A DNA stretch of 64,000 nucleotides from Gymnopilus junonius. Lineage: Eukaryota > Basidiomycota > Agaricomycetes > Agaricales > Galerinaceae. Of this stretch, positions 33,935-44,945 are shown one piece after another (the stretch's first letter is position 1; every line of letters starts with the position of its first letter). The stretch lies in assembly GCA_015501075.1 (NCBI GenBank), contig JADNYJ010000161.1, positions 22,366 to 86,365 on the forward strand. Reading direction: 5' to 3'. The position numbers were made by a program, and so were the translations under genes. The notes under the pieces are model-generated. The model was not told the DNA's origin, made no database searches, and was given only the letters and a program-made list of their open reading frames with translations.

Positions 33935-33939
33935 ATGGC
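33935..33939. repeat. Left 5-bp target-site duplication of the gypsy element
   Basis: ATGGC before the 5' LTR. It is repeated at 41216-41220. Confidence 0.85.
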
Positions 33940-34414
33940 TGTTATATACATGCCTCTGACCAACTCCAATCTCTGACTATATGAACTCCGACCTCATGAT
34001 CCCCTCAAAGTACTACAAGTCCCAGAACACATAGACACTTAGATTACACATAGCTAGTCAACTCTGAGTAGTGCAGAATAACTTACATGTCTGCCTGCTC
34101 ACTAGTACACATATGGTCTCTGCTTAGTTTCCTCCATAGTATAAAAACCTTAGAACTATTATTAGGTACCTCAGTTTGTATATTGTTCATTAATCAATCC
34201 ACGCTCTCTACTCTGCTCTCTCATTCCGATCTGACTCCAAAATTCGAGACAACGTCCAGACAATGGAGTGCAACACACACATTGAAGCTGAAGTCTCAAC
34301 CCTACGTCTACATATGTTACACTAAGACCAACTCCGACACCGACATACTCCGATGTAGCTCCGATGTGGATCTCCTCTGCCTACTCCACCCTTCCCTTCA
34401 TCAAGAACTTAACA
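33940..34414 (+). repeat. 5' LTR of the gypsy element
   Basis: 475 bp, begins TGTTATATAC and ends CTTAACA, the TG...CA ends of an LTR. A TATA-like box (agtataaaaacctt, near 34139) marks the probable promoter. It differs from the 3' LTR at about 22 places, nearly all CpG against TpG or CpA. Confidence 0.9.
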
Positions 34415-34451
34415 GTATATACAAACTCATACCACTTCTGGACTCCCGACT

Positions 34452-35760
34452 ATGCCCACCACAACATCCTGTACTACTGCCAACTCCCGTGCAGCTGGAC
34501 AAAATGAATCCCACACCATCGTGATTCAGAATGTCAGAGACTACCCTGACCATCCAAACACACAACCTCCATCCAGCCTCAGCACTCTGACTCCCTTACC
34601 CTCGGGACCCTCATCAACGAGACAAACCAGTCCCAACCCATTGCCACCTCCTGCTCCTGGTTCCCCTGGTGGTGAACCCAACCCTGATGATGATGGCAAC
34701 AATTTTGACCCCCACCACTCTGATCACTCCGATCATTCCGATCACAACTCCAACCACAACCCCACTCTGAATCTCACTGAAGCCATGATGCTCATGACCA
34801 AAGAGCTCAGGCGTCGCGATAGCCCTAAGGTTACCAAGACCAAAGCCCATGAGCCCAACACCTTCGATGGCTCTGACACCCAGAAACTCAATGGTTTTAT
34901 TTTAGTGTAACCTTTACTTCCAAAACAACTGTGCCTACATACACTGCCGATGAAGACAAGGTTATGTTTGCCCTCTCCTATCTTCACGGCCTTGTGATGG
35001 AATTTTTTGAGCCCACAATACTGGACTCAACAACTATTGAACCATGGATGGATGACTGGCAAGCCTTTATTGGCATGCTGAAATCCAAATTTGGTCCATT
35101 CGATCTGACCTCCGACACCGCTGTAGCCCTCGAAAACTTGAAGATGCCTGAGAACCAAAGGATCATCAAGTACAACATCGAGTTCAAGTGCTTGTCTATT
35201 CACTCATGCTGGGACAGTGTCGCTCTCTGACACTGCTACTACTCTGGTCTGGTGGAATGCATCAAGGACATTATGGCTAGCCATGGCAAGCCACAAACTC
35301 TCAAAGACCTTCGAGAGCTCACCCAGGATATCGACACTCATTACTGGGAATGTGTCTGCAAGAAGCCATGACAGGACAAGAATGCACAAAGGTCCTCCAA
35401 CAAACCATCTGATCATACCTCTGACAAGTCCTCTGACAAACATTCCAACCACAACCATGGCAATAACAACAACAACAACAATAAGTCCTCGCAATCCTCT
35501 TCCAACTGCAAGAACAACTCGGGCAACTCCTCCAGCTTGAAAACCTCTGACTCCATCTCCGACAAACTTGGCAAGGATGGCAAGCTGACTGCCGAAGAAT
35601 GCAAATGCGCTTCGACAACATCTCTGCTCTTCTGTGGATCACTTGGACACTGAGCTAGTGAGTGTCCGAAGTCCACTTCCTCCACCTCCAAGGCAAAAGC
35701 ATGTGCTGCCAAAGTTTCGAATCCCAGCACGAGGATTCAAAAAAATAGTCAGCAGTCCTC
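34452..35760 (+). pseudogene. Gypsy gag remnant
   Basis: Starts at ATG 34452 with a Pro/Asp/His-rich N-terminus (DHSDHSDHNSNHNP). A capsid-like part follows in another frame (DEDKVMFALSYLHGLVMEFF, WMDDWQAFIGMLKSKFGPFD), then LKDLRELTQDIDTHYWEC. Near 35620-35670 is the remains of a CCHC nucleic-acid-binding knuckle (FCGSLGH, stop, ASECPKS), whose first Cys is missing and where a TGA replaces an expected Arg codon. Several stops and frame shifts make it non-functional. Confidence 0.75.
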
Positions 35761-35889
35761 ATCCCTTCGCACACACTGGGGATCACATTGACACTGGCTG
35801 TGTGCATATGAAGGAAGTAAGGCTCAATGCGTCTGCTCTTTCTGACCCCAACTCTCTCCGACTCTCATTAACATCTCCGCTCTGACCCA

Positions 35890-38800
35890 ACCTTAAGTCA
35901 CTAACATTAATTGACTCTGGCTCTAGCCATTGTTTTGTTGATACCCTTTTATCCATTCTAATAATTTACTCCCTTCTCTGATTGATCCGGTTAAGCTCAA
36001 ACTGATTGATGGCTCCTACAGCAACATGATTACTGAAACCCTCTCCATTCCAATTACATTCCCTCCAGTGAAACTATTACCATTGACTTTTTCGTAACCT
36101 CGCTGGACTCCTCCTGTGTTCTGGTTCTAGGATATAACTGGCTCTTCACTACAATCCATTGATTGACTGGAAATTGGGCCATATTGACTTCTGTTCCGAA
36201 CTACTTGACAACCTGGCTCTGACGTCATCCCATAGGCCAGCTCTGCTGCCTACACCTCCATTATTGGAACCTCGACCCCTCCGCTTCCTCCCAACTCCTA
36301 TGGTTACACCTCCGACACCTCTGACCTCTGTAGCATCTTCTGATGCACCTCGCATCTCGCTAATCAATGCAGCTGCTTTCACAAGAGCATGCAAGTTACC
36401 TGGTGCTCAAAGTTTCACAGTTCACCTCTCCGATCCCGCCATCTCTGCTCATGCTGCTTCTGTCTCCATGAAGCACCTGATCTGTCTAGTATTCCTCCTG
36501 AATACCATGACTTTGCAGATGTCTTCAGTAAATCTAAAGCTGACATGCTCGCACCCCATTGACCTTACGACCTCAAGATCAATCTCGAACCTGGCACTTC
36601 CCCTCCTGTTGGAAATATGTACTCCCTTTGCAATCTGAACTTCAATCCCTCTGAGAATTTATTAAGAGCACCTCCGAATCGTTTCATTCGACCTTCAACC
36701 TCTCTGCACGGTGCTCCGATCCTTTTCGTTCACAAAAAGGATGGATCACTATGACTTTGCATCACTTTAGAGGATTAAACAAGATCATGAAGAAAGACTG
36801 ATATCTGCTTCTGCTCATCTCTGACCTCCTGTCCACTGCTGGTAAAGCACACATCTATATGGCTATCAACCTCCGACATGCCTATCACCTAGTCCATAGT
36901 GGAAGGCATGAATGGAAAACAGCATTCCGAACATGCTATGGATCATTTGAATGGAACGTTATGCCATTTGGACTGTCCAATGCACCTGCTTTTTCAATGC
37001 TTCATGAACGACATACTAAGTGATTTATTAGATGTGTCTGTCATCATTTACCTTGATGACATCCTGATCTACTCTGATAATCCTACCCAGCATAAGGAAC
37101 ACATTCTGAAGTCCTCGATGTCTCCGACAACATGGTCTGTATGCCTGCTCCAACAAATGCAATTTCTCTATGAACATGGTTAATTACCTTGGATTCATTC
37201 TTTCACCAGAAGGCCTCAAGATGGATGAAAGCAAGATCAAGACTATCCAAGATTGGCCCAAACCCAAGAAGATTAAGGATGTTCAATCCTTCTTAGGTTT
37301 CACGAATTTCTACTGAGATTTATCTCCAACTACTCTGACATCATTGTTCTGCTCACCACTCACTAGGAAAGGAACCCCTTGGCAATTCAATGATGCTGCT
37401 TGAAAGCCTTCAACAAGCTCAAGAAAGTGTTTACAACTGCTCCGATACTTACTCACTGGGTTCCCGACCATCGATTATTGTGGAAACTGATGCTTCTGAC
37501 TATGCGCTTGGAGCGATCCTCTCCATCTGCACCTCGACGATGAGATTCACCCTGTGCATTTCACTCATGAACTTTCACAGGTCCTGAAATCAACTATGAC
37601 ACCCACGACAAAGAACTACTAGCAATCTTCGATGCATTTAAAGTATGGTGACATTATCTGGAAGGCTCCGCCGCTCTGATCGACATCATCACTGACCACA
37701 AGAATCTAACATATTTGCAACTACCAAAGTTCTACTCGCTGACAAGCCCGCTGGTCTGAATATCTCTGCCAATTCAACCTCATCATCCACTTCTGCCCTG
37801 GACATCTCGGTATGAAACCTGACTCTTTAACTAGATGATGGGATATCTATCCCAAAGGGGGAAATAGTGACTATGCAAGCATTAACCCAAGCAACTTCCG
37901 ACCTATTTTCACCCAAGAACAACTCTCCGCATCCCTCCATGCCACTCAACTCTTTGAACCCACCCTCCGCGCAGTATCCCTCATGGACTCCGACCTACTC
38001 TGACATGACATCCTCACTGCGCTACCCTCCGACCTGGTCTACCTTGCTCACATGAAGGAACCAAAACCACACTGGTCCCTTGATCCAGATGGTTACCTCC
38101 ATCATGAATATGCATCTACGTTCCTGATGCATCTGACCTCTGACTCTGCATCCTCCAACACAAGCATGATCATATCCTCACCCTGGACAAAATAAGACAA
38201 CTAGTCTTATCCTTCGTGAATACACCTGGCCCGGACTATGAGACTTTGTGAAGAAGTATTGCAAATCATGTATGACATGTATGCATTCCAAACCTCAATG
38301 ACACAAACCCTATGGATTGCTCAAACAGCTCCCGATCCCGAATGTCCCTGGAATTCAATATCAATGGACTTTATCGAAATCCTTCTGATGTCCGATGGAC
38401 AAGACATGATCCTAGTCATTGTTGACCAACTCACCAAGCAAGCTATATTCATTCCGACCACCTCTGCTTGCACCTCCGAAGACCTTGCCATGCTTTTCGT
38501 CATTCATGTGTTCTCCAAGCATGGCATCCCCGAACACGTCACCTCTGACCATGGACCTGAATTCATCTCCTGCTTCTTCTGATCCTTAGGAAAAGCACTC
38601 GACATGAAACTCCATTTTACTTCTGGATACCATCCTGAAGGCAATGGCCAGACTGAAGCACTAATCAGACACTAGAGCAATACCTCCAAATTTATTGCAA
38701 CTATCAGCAAGATAATTGGTCAAGTCTATTACCTCTTGCAGAGTTTGCTTACAACAATGCTCCTAGTGCTACTACTGGCATTTCACCATTCTTGCTAATA

Positions 38801-39420
38801 AAGGTTACCACCCTAACATGGCTATCCACCCGAATGCAACCTCGCCTCCACTCGTGCTCATGATTTTGTTGTTGATCTAGATGAATTACACAAAGAACTC
38901 AAGAATGCTATCGCTGAATCACAAAAGCATTATCAAGTCTCCGCTGACCTCCGATGCACTCCGCCCCCTGACTTCCAAGTCAGACAGCAAGCATTGTCAA
39001 AGCAAAGTTCTTCCGCACCACATGTCCCTCCAAGAAACTCTCCGAAAAATATTACGGTCCTTTTGATATCATCGCCAAAGCCGGCACACACTCTTTTACT
39101 TTATGACTTCCTGACTCCATGCACAGTGTTCACCCCATTTACCACGTTTCTATGCTGGAACCATTTACTCCGAATGATATTCCAATTGGACTCAATCTCC
39201 GCCTCCGCCTGTTGAAGTCGAAGGCGAAATGAATATGAAATCACTGAAGTCCTCGACTCCAAGCTTGATCAATGATGCAAGTGCAAACTATTGTACTTGG
39301 TTTGCTGGTTAGGTTATGAAGGCACCGATGAAGAACAATCCTGGCTCCCAGCTACTGAACTCGAACATGCCCGACCTCATCTCCGACTTTCACTCTGCTT
39401 ACCCTGACAAACCCGGACCC
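35890..39420 (+). pseudogene. Gypsy pol remnant (protease, RT, RNase H, integrase, chromodomain)
   Basis: Protease active-site block TLIDSGSSHCFVD (about 35907-35945). RT retains PILFVHKKDGS and the YLDD box in [15 protein letters not shown] (about 37045-37080). RNase H has TDASDYALGAIL (about 37490). Integrase keeps zinc-finger cysteines (YCKSCMTC), the DDE residues in SMDFIEI, TSDHGPEF and [11 protein letters not shown], and a C-terminal chromodomain (VCWLGYEGTDEEQSWLPATE, near 39300-39350) that marks a chromovirus. In-frame TGA codons occur at many sites, for example near 36751, 36798, 37316, 38240 and 38580, usually where Arg is expected. Confidence 0.85.
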
Positions 39421-39529
39421 TTTCATCTCTCACTTAGCTTATGATTCACCAAAAACATCATTAACAAGAAAAACAAGTATATAGAAAAAGAAAAAAAAAA
39501 AAAAAAACTCTACAAAATACTATCTATGA

Positions 39530-40618
39530 TGAGCCGCTTTGCTGGCACCTCATACATCCTCATCCTTCTAATCCTCGTCTCCTCATCCTCATCCTCATCT
39601 CCTCATCCTCCTCATCCTCCTCTGAATCCGATGACTCATCCCTTTCCTCTTCAACCCCACCTCTCCTCACTCTCACTCCTCATTTCCACTCTCACCTCTC
39701 TCCTCCTGTTCACCCATCACTGCTCTGACTACCTCCTCCTCCGACTCCTCTGACTCCTCCGACTCATCCACCTCAACCTTCTTCCCTGCATCTAAGGCCC
39801 ACGACCCTCTCATACCTCTCGTTCAAGTACTCTGCCTCCGCGTCGATTCCCTCCTGGTCCGATGGTATGTACTCCGATGCACTTGGCTCCGACAGTGCAT
39901 ATGGGGGATCTTGAATCCAGGACATGTCTTCCAACAAGTCCCAGATCTCCCTCAGGTATCGAGCAATGTGCTCGATACCCGGCCCTTTCTGCACCTCCGC
40001 CGTGTCTTGGGCTTGGGCTTTGCCACCCCCGTCGCCTTGGCTGGTCGTACCTCTGACTCCGTCTGACCCTCCGACCTCGCAGCTCCTCCGCTGATCTTGC
40101 AACCCTTGCGCTGCACTTGGCAGTGCTTGCATGATGCCGCCTTGCTGGTACCCTCCCTAAAAACAAATCACAAGTCAAAAATTAAATCATAACAAAGAAA
40201 AATTAAAAATGGGACTTACCTTGGCCATAGGCACTTCACCCCCGCCTGCACGCACCAAATGCAGATGACTCCTACCACTGCCTCATACACTCCGGCTGAC
40301 TCCCACATTGCGACTGCCTTCTGCTGTGTCGCAGCTGCCTTCTCCTTTGGCTGCGCCTTCTTCTTTCCCTTCACAGTTTTACTCCACTCCGCCTCCCTGC
40401 CTTCTCTGCCTCTGCTGCCTCCTCTGCCTGGCCACCTTCCATGCTTCTTCTGCTGCCCGTTCCACCTCTGCATGCTCCTCTGCCTCCTGTCACCTCTGCT
40501 CCATCCGTTCTTGCTTCCGACAAAGCTCTTCCCTCTGGAGCGTGAGTTTCTGCTCCTGTGCTTCGAGGTCTTCGAGGTCTTTGAAGTCCTCTGAGTTGGA
40601 ATCGGTGTGTGACATATC
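39530..40618 (-). pseudogene. Antisense spliced Cys-rich accessory gene of the gypsy element
   Basis: Minus strand, between pol and the 3' LTR. It starts MSHTDSNSEDFKDLEDLEAQ at 40618, then a long charged coiled-coil region (QKLTLQREELCRKQERMEQR), then ICIWCVQAGVKCLWP. A GTAAGT...TTTTTAG intron (about 40158-40220) joins this to SCKHCQVQRKGCKIS. The two C-x2-C-x6-C clusters look like a zinc-binding module. A C-terminal segment (EHIARYLREIWDLLEDMSW) and an acidic Ser/Glu tail (DESEESEESEEEVVRAV) follow. Several stops and frame shifts break it, like the rest of the element. The function is unknown. Correct splice sites and domain-like order suggest it was once expressed in antisense to the element. 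Confidence 0.6.
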
Positions 40619-40741
40619 GACGGGGGAGGTAGAATGACAATATTGAAGAGAGGACTGAATGAAAATTTCAAACAACCAAAACCAACCAGCACATGACCAT
40701 TCCCATGCACAGGCCTCAAGGTTCGCCTAAGGGGGAAATAC

Positions 40742-41215
40742 TGTTATATATGGCCTCTGACCAACTCCGATCTCTGACTATACAAACTCCGACCTCATGA
40801 TCCCCTCGAAGTACTACAAGTCCCGGAACATGTAGACACTTAGATTACACATAGCTAGTCAACTCTGAGTAGCACAGAATAACTTACATGTCTGCCTGCT
40901 CACTAGTACATGTATGGTCTCCGCTTAGTTTCCTCCATAGTATAAAAACCTTAGAACTATTATTAGGTACCTCAGTTTGTATATTGTTCATTAATCAATC
41001 CATGCTCTCTACTCTGCTCTCTCGTTCCGATCTGACTCCGAAATTCGAGACAATGTCCAGACAATGGAGCACAACACACACGTTGAAGCTGAAGTCTCAA
41101 CCCTACATCTACATATGTTACACTAAGACCAACTCCAACACTGACGTACTCCGACGTAGCTCCGATGTGGATCTCCTCTGCCTACTCCGCCCTTCCCTTC
41201 ATAAAGAACTTAACA
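40742..41215 (+). repeat. 3' LTR of the gypsy element
   Basis: 474 bp, TGTTATATAT...CTTAACA, paired with 33940-34414. Confidence 0.9.
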
Positions 41216-41220
41216 ATGGC
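41216..41220. repeat. Right 5-bp target-site duplication of the gypsy element
   Basis: ATGGC directly after the 3' LTR. It matches 33935-33939. Confidence 0.85.
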
Positions 41221-41579
41221 ATCACCAGCATGTTGGAATTTATATCTATATGTGATAGAAAAGAAGTCATCTAAAAATGTAATACAAAGTCCTAATAGCC
41301 AAGGTTGCAATGCTTGGCACATATATAAGTGTAGCCATACTTTATGCTATGAAAAGGGTGACTGCAACCTATCCTTTATTCATTGTGTAAGTTTCTCCAT
41401 TTCTCTATCTCTTTTTCCAATTTTTCAATTCTTAATTTCTTTATTTATGCTAGAAACAGGTTTTGTGTAATTTTTGCCTATCTTTGCTTCTGGAAAACTA
41501 GTGACAGTGCTGATTGGGACTCTTTAGGTTCAAAATGCCTCACTCAAAATTTATTGGTGCTGGGGGGACATATACCCCA

Positions 41580-41587
41580 CTTCAACA
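41580..41587. repeat. Left 8-bp target-site duplication of the hAT element
   Basis: CTTCAACA, repeated at 44938-44945. Eight bases is the hAT-typical length. Confidence 0.9.
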
Positions 41588-44500
41588 CAGTGTTGTAACT
41601 AAGGGTTAGCCCTTAATAAGGTTTAAGACTTAAATTGATGTTAAGACTAAGGCTTAGTATCACGCCGAGGTCGTTCTAACCCTTAGTTAAGCCTTAGAAA
41701 GTATGACTAATAATATATTATGTGACGGAGCAGTGCGCCGGTGATCAAAGCTGATCTTGGGTGCGATAAATCAAAATTTTATTCAACTCTCACTACTATG
41801 GGGAAAAGGCATCCCATCTGGCAATACTTCATTGCTGGGACCAAGCAAAATGGCTCCCATCTACGAGCTCACTGCATTGGATGTGTTGAAGCCCAGCGAC
41901 CTGAGGGATTAGCCATCGACCTCACCAACAACGATCCGGAGAAACTGAAGCTGTCATCTGAATCTTGGGTAATTGAAGGTGTGCTCATGCCTCATGGCCA
42001 TCAACCCTGGTCCCTGATTGCTGTTTTTATACTAATTCAGGTTTTAGCTTGCAAAAAGGACGTTGGCGGCGTGCTGGGAGTGAAGGAATCCATGGCTGCG
42101 CACATTCTGGGCAAGGCTGGCCCTGGGGGTAAACCCTGCCAGTATGCATCTGAGGGTGCCAAATGTGTTGCTGAGACAGTGCTGCCTAAAAAGAAGTGAG
42201 GTAGGGACGAGGAAGACAGTGGGGATGTACCAGCTCAGAAGAGGAAAATAATCGCCAAAGTCGAAAACCACATGAAGCAAACTCAGCTCAAAGTTTTTCG
42301 AGGAATCCAGGTTCCGTTTACTGCTGAGCAGGTTCCAGTTGTTCAGGCCCAGTTCCTGCGAGCGACAGTATCAGCAAATCTACCATTTCAATGGACTGAA
42401 GATCCGGAAGTAATCAAACTCTTTTACCTCTTTCGCTCGACGGCCGGCGAGGTCATACCTTCACGCTATCAAATATCTGGCCCCCTTCTTGATGACGCAA
42501 ATGCCACTGTTACACAGAACATGAAGAAAACACTACGAGGAGAATATGCAGTCATTGCCTCAGATGGATGGAAAGATGACTCACGGAATGCCATTACCGG
42601 TGTCAATCTAACAGTTGAGGGAAAGGTAAGTGGAAATTCAACAGTATATCGGTTCTGAAACTTATCTGAATGTGTCAGTGCTATCTTATCGACCTGATCC
42701 CTGCCACTGCTCACAAGAAAGACAGGGCCTCGATGTGTCTGGCATTTGAAAAGATGATCGACAAAGCCGAGGATGATTATGGCATCGTTGTTGTAGGATT
42801 TTGCTGCGATAACGATGGTGGGAGTCAGCGAGGAAGGAAGGATTTGATTCAGAAGCGACCATGGTTATTTGGAACTGCATGCTGTGCCCATCAGGTAAGT
42901 GTTGTTCTAAAAGAAGTATTCCATCTGACAGTTGCCTGACAGCATATTTTAGTTTCAGTTAATCCTTGGAGATTATTTTGAAGAGGATGAAGAGGCCGCT
43001 GAGGTCGCCGAGAGAGCCACTGCCCTCATTGGATGGATAAATAATCATGGCCGAGTCCGTTCGGTCTTCGACGAAGTGCAGGCTGAGAGCTCAACTCCAC
43101 TGGGGCAGATTCTTGCCTACCTCGTCGCAAATATGACTCGATGGACAACTCACTTCATTGCATTTGATCGCCTGTTTGATTTAAAAGATCCTTTGAGGCG
43201 AGCAGTAACATTGAGGAAGCAGGATATCATTGATGGTCAGGTAGGGGCAGAGAAGAATACAAAGAAGTTAAAGCTCAAGGCAGAAGCAGAGGAAAACTGT
43301 GAACAGATAGAGGATGGGAGTTTCTGGCGCAGTCTCAAGGCCGTCGTCGATGACCTTGAGCCTATATGTCTCGGAACTAACTTAAATCAAGGTGACGCAA
43401 TGCGGCCAGATCAGGCTGTCTTAACCTTTGCAGGAATCTATTTGTACTTCAAAAATCATTCAAAACCTTCGGTCGCAGCTGGAATGAAGAAGAGGATCGA
43501 AAAGCGATGGAAGGCTATGGATCAGCCTATGTTTATCCTCACACTCATGCTCAATCCTTTCGAAGGTCTTTCACATTTTGGGGACCAGGCCGAAGTCAGT
43601 CAATTCACATTAAACACAATTTTGCTCCAGGTGAGCAGAAAAATAGTGAATGAGTCGTTTCGTGCACTAAAAAATCAATAGACATACAGACGAGTCCAAT
43701 CCCGACCACATTCAGAAGATACAGAGGTACAAAGAATTATGAATGACACAAAGGAAGCCGAGATTTCGACCGCATTTTTGGGCTACTTGGGGGGGACAGG
43801 CGCATTTGCAGATTGGGAGAGAAATAAAGAATCATTCCAACAGGTACACGTAAGTATATTATAATCTAAAGTGACAAGGTTTACTTACAAGGCATAGGGC
43901 GACAATCCGTTGGCTGTCTGGAAGGTTTTTCGGACCAACTCATCTGTTGCTGAGCTCGCAAACTTTGCTATTATGCTGTTGAGCATATCAGTGAATCAGG
44001 CTGGGTTGGAACGAAATTTCTCTGACCTAAAGATCAAGAAAACACGGCTGCGAAATCGCTTGAAGCTGCCAAGGCTTGAGAAAATGTCCAAGGTATGAGA
44101 AAGACAGACTCACGAACAATATACCAACATTTACTCCACTTCAGGTCGGCGCCAGTATTCGGGCATCCCATAAGGAAGAAGGACTCGTCGAAGACCACGA
44201 AAAGCGAAAGAACCACAAGGATTCAAAGCTAGGAGAGCTTCTTGTGGTTCCGCGTTATGCAGACTTGCTCGAAGAGGACGAGGGTGATGCGGCGGACAAT
44301 CAAAGCATAGGTGGGGAGCCACAGGACAAGTCAGGGCTGGTGAAAACTCAGGCGGGGTGGAGGAAAGAGATGTCGAAGTGGGTTCAGAAAGAGCGTGAGG
44401 AGGACCTCGACCTGGACTCAACAATTGCCGAAAGTGTGGCAAATGCGGTGTATGGTCGAAATCGGTCGAGATGGTTGCCAAGGTCTTTGGAACTGCTGTT

Positions 44501-44937
44501 TGGAGGGCGTAAAGAGATCGATAAGGATGAGCAGAGACGACGGGATCATAGACGAACTGCTTACACAGAAGAGGCCAGGTTGATGGAGCTACTTGCCAAC
44601 GAGGAGGCTGATGAGGAAAGAATTCCCGATGATGGTGAGCTGGAGGGGTCAGGCAACGAATACTAGGGTCTATAGGTACTAGTTTGCCCTGTCCTGCTGT
44701 ACCATCGGCGTTATCGTTATGCACAGCCAGGAAGCATGCTTCAGCAGGACTGGGCGGTAAGGTAGAGAGCGGAATTTGGCATCATCAACGATAATATGAA
44801 CCGTGCACGTGAACGCTTACCAACCCTTATGTAAGCCTTAATAAGGCCTTAGATACAAATCTTAAATAAGACCAGTACTTAAGGTTTAAGGCTTAACGAA
44901 AATTTTGGGGGTTAATAAGGCCTTAGTTTACAACACT
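41588..44937 (+). mobile_element. hAT DNA transposon, 3350 bp, nearly intact
   Basis: Terminal inverted repeats start CAGTGTTGTAA and continue CTAAGG on both ends (one base gap). The flanks carry the 8-bp duplication CTTCAACA. Subterminal regions are packed with TTAAG/CTTAA-type motifs on both sides (41600-41700 and 44815-44930), typical of transposase binding regions. A spliced transposase gene fills the interior. Confidence 0.92.
41798..44666 (+). CDS. hAT transposase with one in-frame stop
   Basis: First ATG at 41798 (MGKRHPIWQYFIAG). The N-terminal region has a BED-like zinc-finger arrangement (HCIGC ... AAHILGK) over an intron at about 41979-42039. Further introns are at 42628-42678, 42895-42957, 43631-43680, 43842-43897 and 44093-44144. 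Catalytic landmarks are the first Asp in VIASDGWKD, the second in VVGFCCDNDGGS, the C/H pair in CCAHQ and the Glu in AGLERNFSDLKIKKTRLRNR, which is also the hATC dimerisation region. A Lys/Glu-rich tail ends GSGNEY. The only defect I see is a TGA at 42197-42199 after LPKKK, in frame with what follows. It could be a CGA to TGA change. Confidence 0.85.
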
Positions 44938-44945
44938 GCTTCAAC
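44938..44945. repeat. Right 8-bp target-site duplication of the hAT element
   Basis: CTTCAACA, pairs with 41580-41587. Confidence 0.9.

Larger units (their letters stand above)
33411..33939. repeat. Two-copy tandem repeat, each copy hit by a different element
   Basis: Copy 1 runs about 33411-33481 and 33716-33810, split by the MITE. Copy 2 runs from about 33811 to 33939 and continues at 41216, split by the gypsy element. Shared landmarks are ttctttgttctttgtcttta, acctggggttttccct, aacaaatgtctttgttatct (one base differs), catggtgtcaccagcac or catggcatcaccagcat, and ttggaatttata. Unit length is about 170 bp once the insertions are removed. The origin of the unit is unknown. Confidence 0.65.
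33940..41215 (+). mobile_element. Degenerate Ty3/gypsy chromovirus LTR retrotransposon, 7276 bp
   Basis: Bounded by two LTRs (33940-34414, 40742-41215) and the 5-bp duplication ATGGC. The internal order is gag, protease, reverse transcriptase, RNase H, integrase and chromodomain on the plus strand, with an extra Cys-rich gene on the minus strand before the 3' LTR. A purine tract (aagggggaaa, about 40729-40738) precedes the 3' LTR. All plus-strand frames are broken by many stops, so the copy is dead. It sits in the second unit of a tandem repeat. Confidence 0.9.

Noticed and set aside
34087..34524. Open frame inside the 5' LTR (and its twin at 40888-41274)
   Set aside because: Lies within the LTR and the start of the internal region; present in both LTRs only because the LTRs are repeats, with no domain.
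39585..39625. tcctcatcc-type simple repeat as a possible regulatory or satellite tract
   Set aside because: It is the codon repeat for the acidic Ser/Glu tail of the antisense gene in the gypsy element.
40259..40637. Plus-strand Ser/Leu-rich frames near the 3' LTR
   Set aside because: They are complementary to the antisense coiled-coil gene, whose intron and Cys clusters make the minus strand the better reading.
44131..44724. 197-codon minus-strand frame
   Set aside because: Shadow of the charged C-terminus of the hAT transposase.
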